From: Pararhizobium sp. A13
GTDB taxonomy: Bacteria; Pseudomonadota; Alphaproteobacteria; Rhizobiales; Rhizobiaceae
Assembly: GCF_040126305.1 (NCBI RefSeq)
Contig: NZ_CP149512.1
Location: forward strand, 372,001 to 436,000
Reading direction: 5' to 3'
Length of the DNA stretch: 64,000 nt
In this document: positions 63,287 to 64,000 of the stretch, one piece after another
Numbering within the stretch: position 1 is the first letter of the stretch
Layout of the letters: the number at the start of each line of letters is the position of its first letter
The notes under the pieces: generated by a model
Told to the model about the DNA's origin: nothing
What the model saw: only the letters and a program-made list of their open reading frames with translations
Databases searched by the model: none
Position numbers and translations under genes: made by a program

Positions 63287-64000
63287 AGCCGTCCTTTATC
63301 GCATTGTCAGCGATCATCGCGGCCGTCGGCATCGTCGGCATGAAGAAGCCCGACTATGTGCAGCATGTGATTCAGTCCGTTTCGCCGGCAAGCGACGATG
63401 ACCTCGCCGCGCGATCATCGCGACTGCCTCAACAACAGCCAGCGTTTCAGGCCGTCGGTGAAAGAGCGCCGGTGTTCCATGAGATCAAACACCCTTCGGA
63501 GCCGCCGCTCGATACCGTCGTCACGGCGGCGACAGCGTCTACGGTTGATGAAAGTGCACTGCGCTACTTCGCAAGCCAGGGCGATACCGCAAGGCTGCAA
63601 GCGGAAATTTCGCGCCTGAAGGCGCTCTATCCCGATTGGACCCCACCGAAAGACCCGCTGGCCATTCCTCAGAACGAGGACAAGCAGTTGGAGACGATGT
63701 GGCAGCTCTATTCGCAGGCACGCTACGCCGAAGTCCGCAAGGCGATCGCCGACCGACAGGCGGCGGAACCCGCCTGGCAGCCGCCCGCGGATTTGCTCGA
63801 TCGACTGGGCGTGGCAGAGGCGCGGTTGCGCCTGATCAATGCATCCGATCTCAAACAATACGAGACGGTTGTGCGCATTGGCGCCGAGACGCAGAGCCTG
63901 CTGACCTGCAGCGAGGTCGATGTCCTGTGGCGTGTTGCCGAGGCACTTTACCGGACGGAGAAGGTGCAACGGGCAACCGATGCCTATACCTATATCCTCA
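63283..64000 (+). CDS. bcsK: Cellulose operon TPR protein, BcsK-like (cut by window edge)
   Basis: Open frame from ATG 63283, overlapping the bcsZ stop (ATGA), to the window edge, about 239 residues without a stop. A short hydrophobic N-terminus (FIALSAIIAAVGIVG) suggests export or anchoring. After a Pro/Gln-rich linker come helical repeats of TPR type, for example LRYFASQGDTARLQAEISRL, LETMWQLYSQARYAEVRKAI and DVLWRVAEALYRTEKVQRA. In Agrobacterium-type operons this position is held by the TPR protein BcsK, replacing BcsC of enterobacteria. Assigned from position and repeats. Confidence 0.7.
   Translation, partial: MKPSFIALSAIIAAVGIVGMKKPDYVQHVIQSVSPASDDDLAARSSRLPQQQPAFQAVGERAPVFHEIKHPSEPPLDTVVTAATASTVDESALRYFASQGDTARLQAEISRLKALYPDWTPPKDPLAIPQNEDKQLETMWQLYSQARYAEVRKAIADRQAAEPAWQPPADLLDRLGVAEARLRLINASDLKQYETVVRIGAETQSLLTCSEVDVLWRVAEALYRTEKVQRATDAYTYIL

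Noticed and set aside
1..64000. CRISPR arrays, rRNA operons or prophage modules
   Set aside because: No regularly spaced repeats, no rRNA-like stretches and no phage structural genes were seen on reading the window.

Overview
The window looks like part of a large secondary replicon (repABC megaplasmid or chromid) of a Rhizobiaceae bacterium (Rhizobium/Agrobacterium/Neorhizobium type). Support comes from a complete repA-repB-repC cassette with two parS-like palindromes and an antisense RNA (about 36.0-40.1 kb), an Agrobacterium-type cellulose operon (bcsN-bcsA-bcsB-bcsZ-bcsK, from 56.7 kb to the window edge), a Ros/MucR regulator, and the rhizobial accessory set MobC/relaxase, WGR, HU and DUF736. 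The species cannot be named from the sequence alone.

Layout. (1) 1-19.2 kb is a patchwork of accessory DNA. A relaxase (cut by the window edge) and MobC run leftward from a probable oriT near 1.1 kb. They are followed by WGR, HU and two DUF736 genes, an IS110-family transposase, an isochorismatase/GlxA-regulator divergent pair, a small XRE regulator, a PEP-mutase/isocitrate-lyase-like enzyme, a divergent DMT exporter/Lrp pair, an IS1111-group transposase, a DUF938 methyltransferase, a sulfite-oxidase-like molybdoenzyme, a tetA/tetR pair with three operators, a short speD, mucR and regulator remnants. A 133-bp element with 24-bp inverted ends sits at 18.9-19.1 kb beside a decapitated regulator gene. 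(2) 19.5-31.9 kb is a carbon/energy block: fabI-ackA-pta-DUF3141 on the minus strand and, divergently, a CBS-BON protein, glycogen phosphorylase, a decayed glycoamylase-like gene and a large repeat-containing secreted protein. (3) 32.4-40.1 kb is replicon maintenance: cspA, a DNA translocase of FtsK type without membrane segments, then repC, repB and repA on the minus strand. (4) 40.5-48.8 kb holds a complete branched-chain-amino-acid-type ABC importer, a small unknown gene, an FAD/NAD(P)-binding protein and an SsuD-type flavin monooxygenase. This suggests uptake and oxidation of an organosulfur or related compound. (5) 49.0-64.0 kb is cell-envelope biology: a bacterial alpha-2-macroglobulin with an intact thioester motif coupled to penicillin-binding protein 1C, then the cellulose operon, whose genes overlap by ATGA junctions.

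The genes work together as replication/partition (repABC, parS, ctRNA, possibly ftsK), transfer (oriT, MobC, relaxase), surface attachment and envelope defence (cellulose, A2M/PbpC), and niche metabolism (acetyl-phosphate/glycogen block, importer plus monooxygenase). No CRISPR array, rRNA or convincing tRNA gene was seen. All assignments come from reading the sequence and recalling family motifs; no database search was run.
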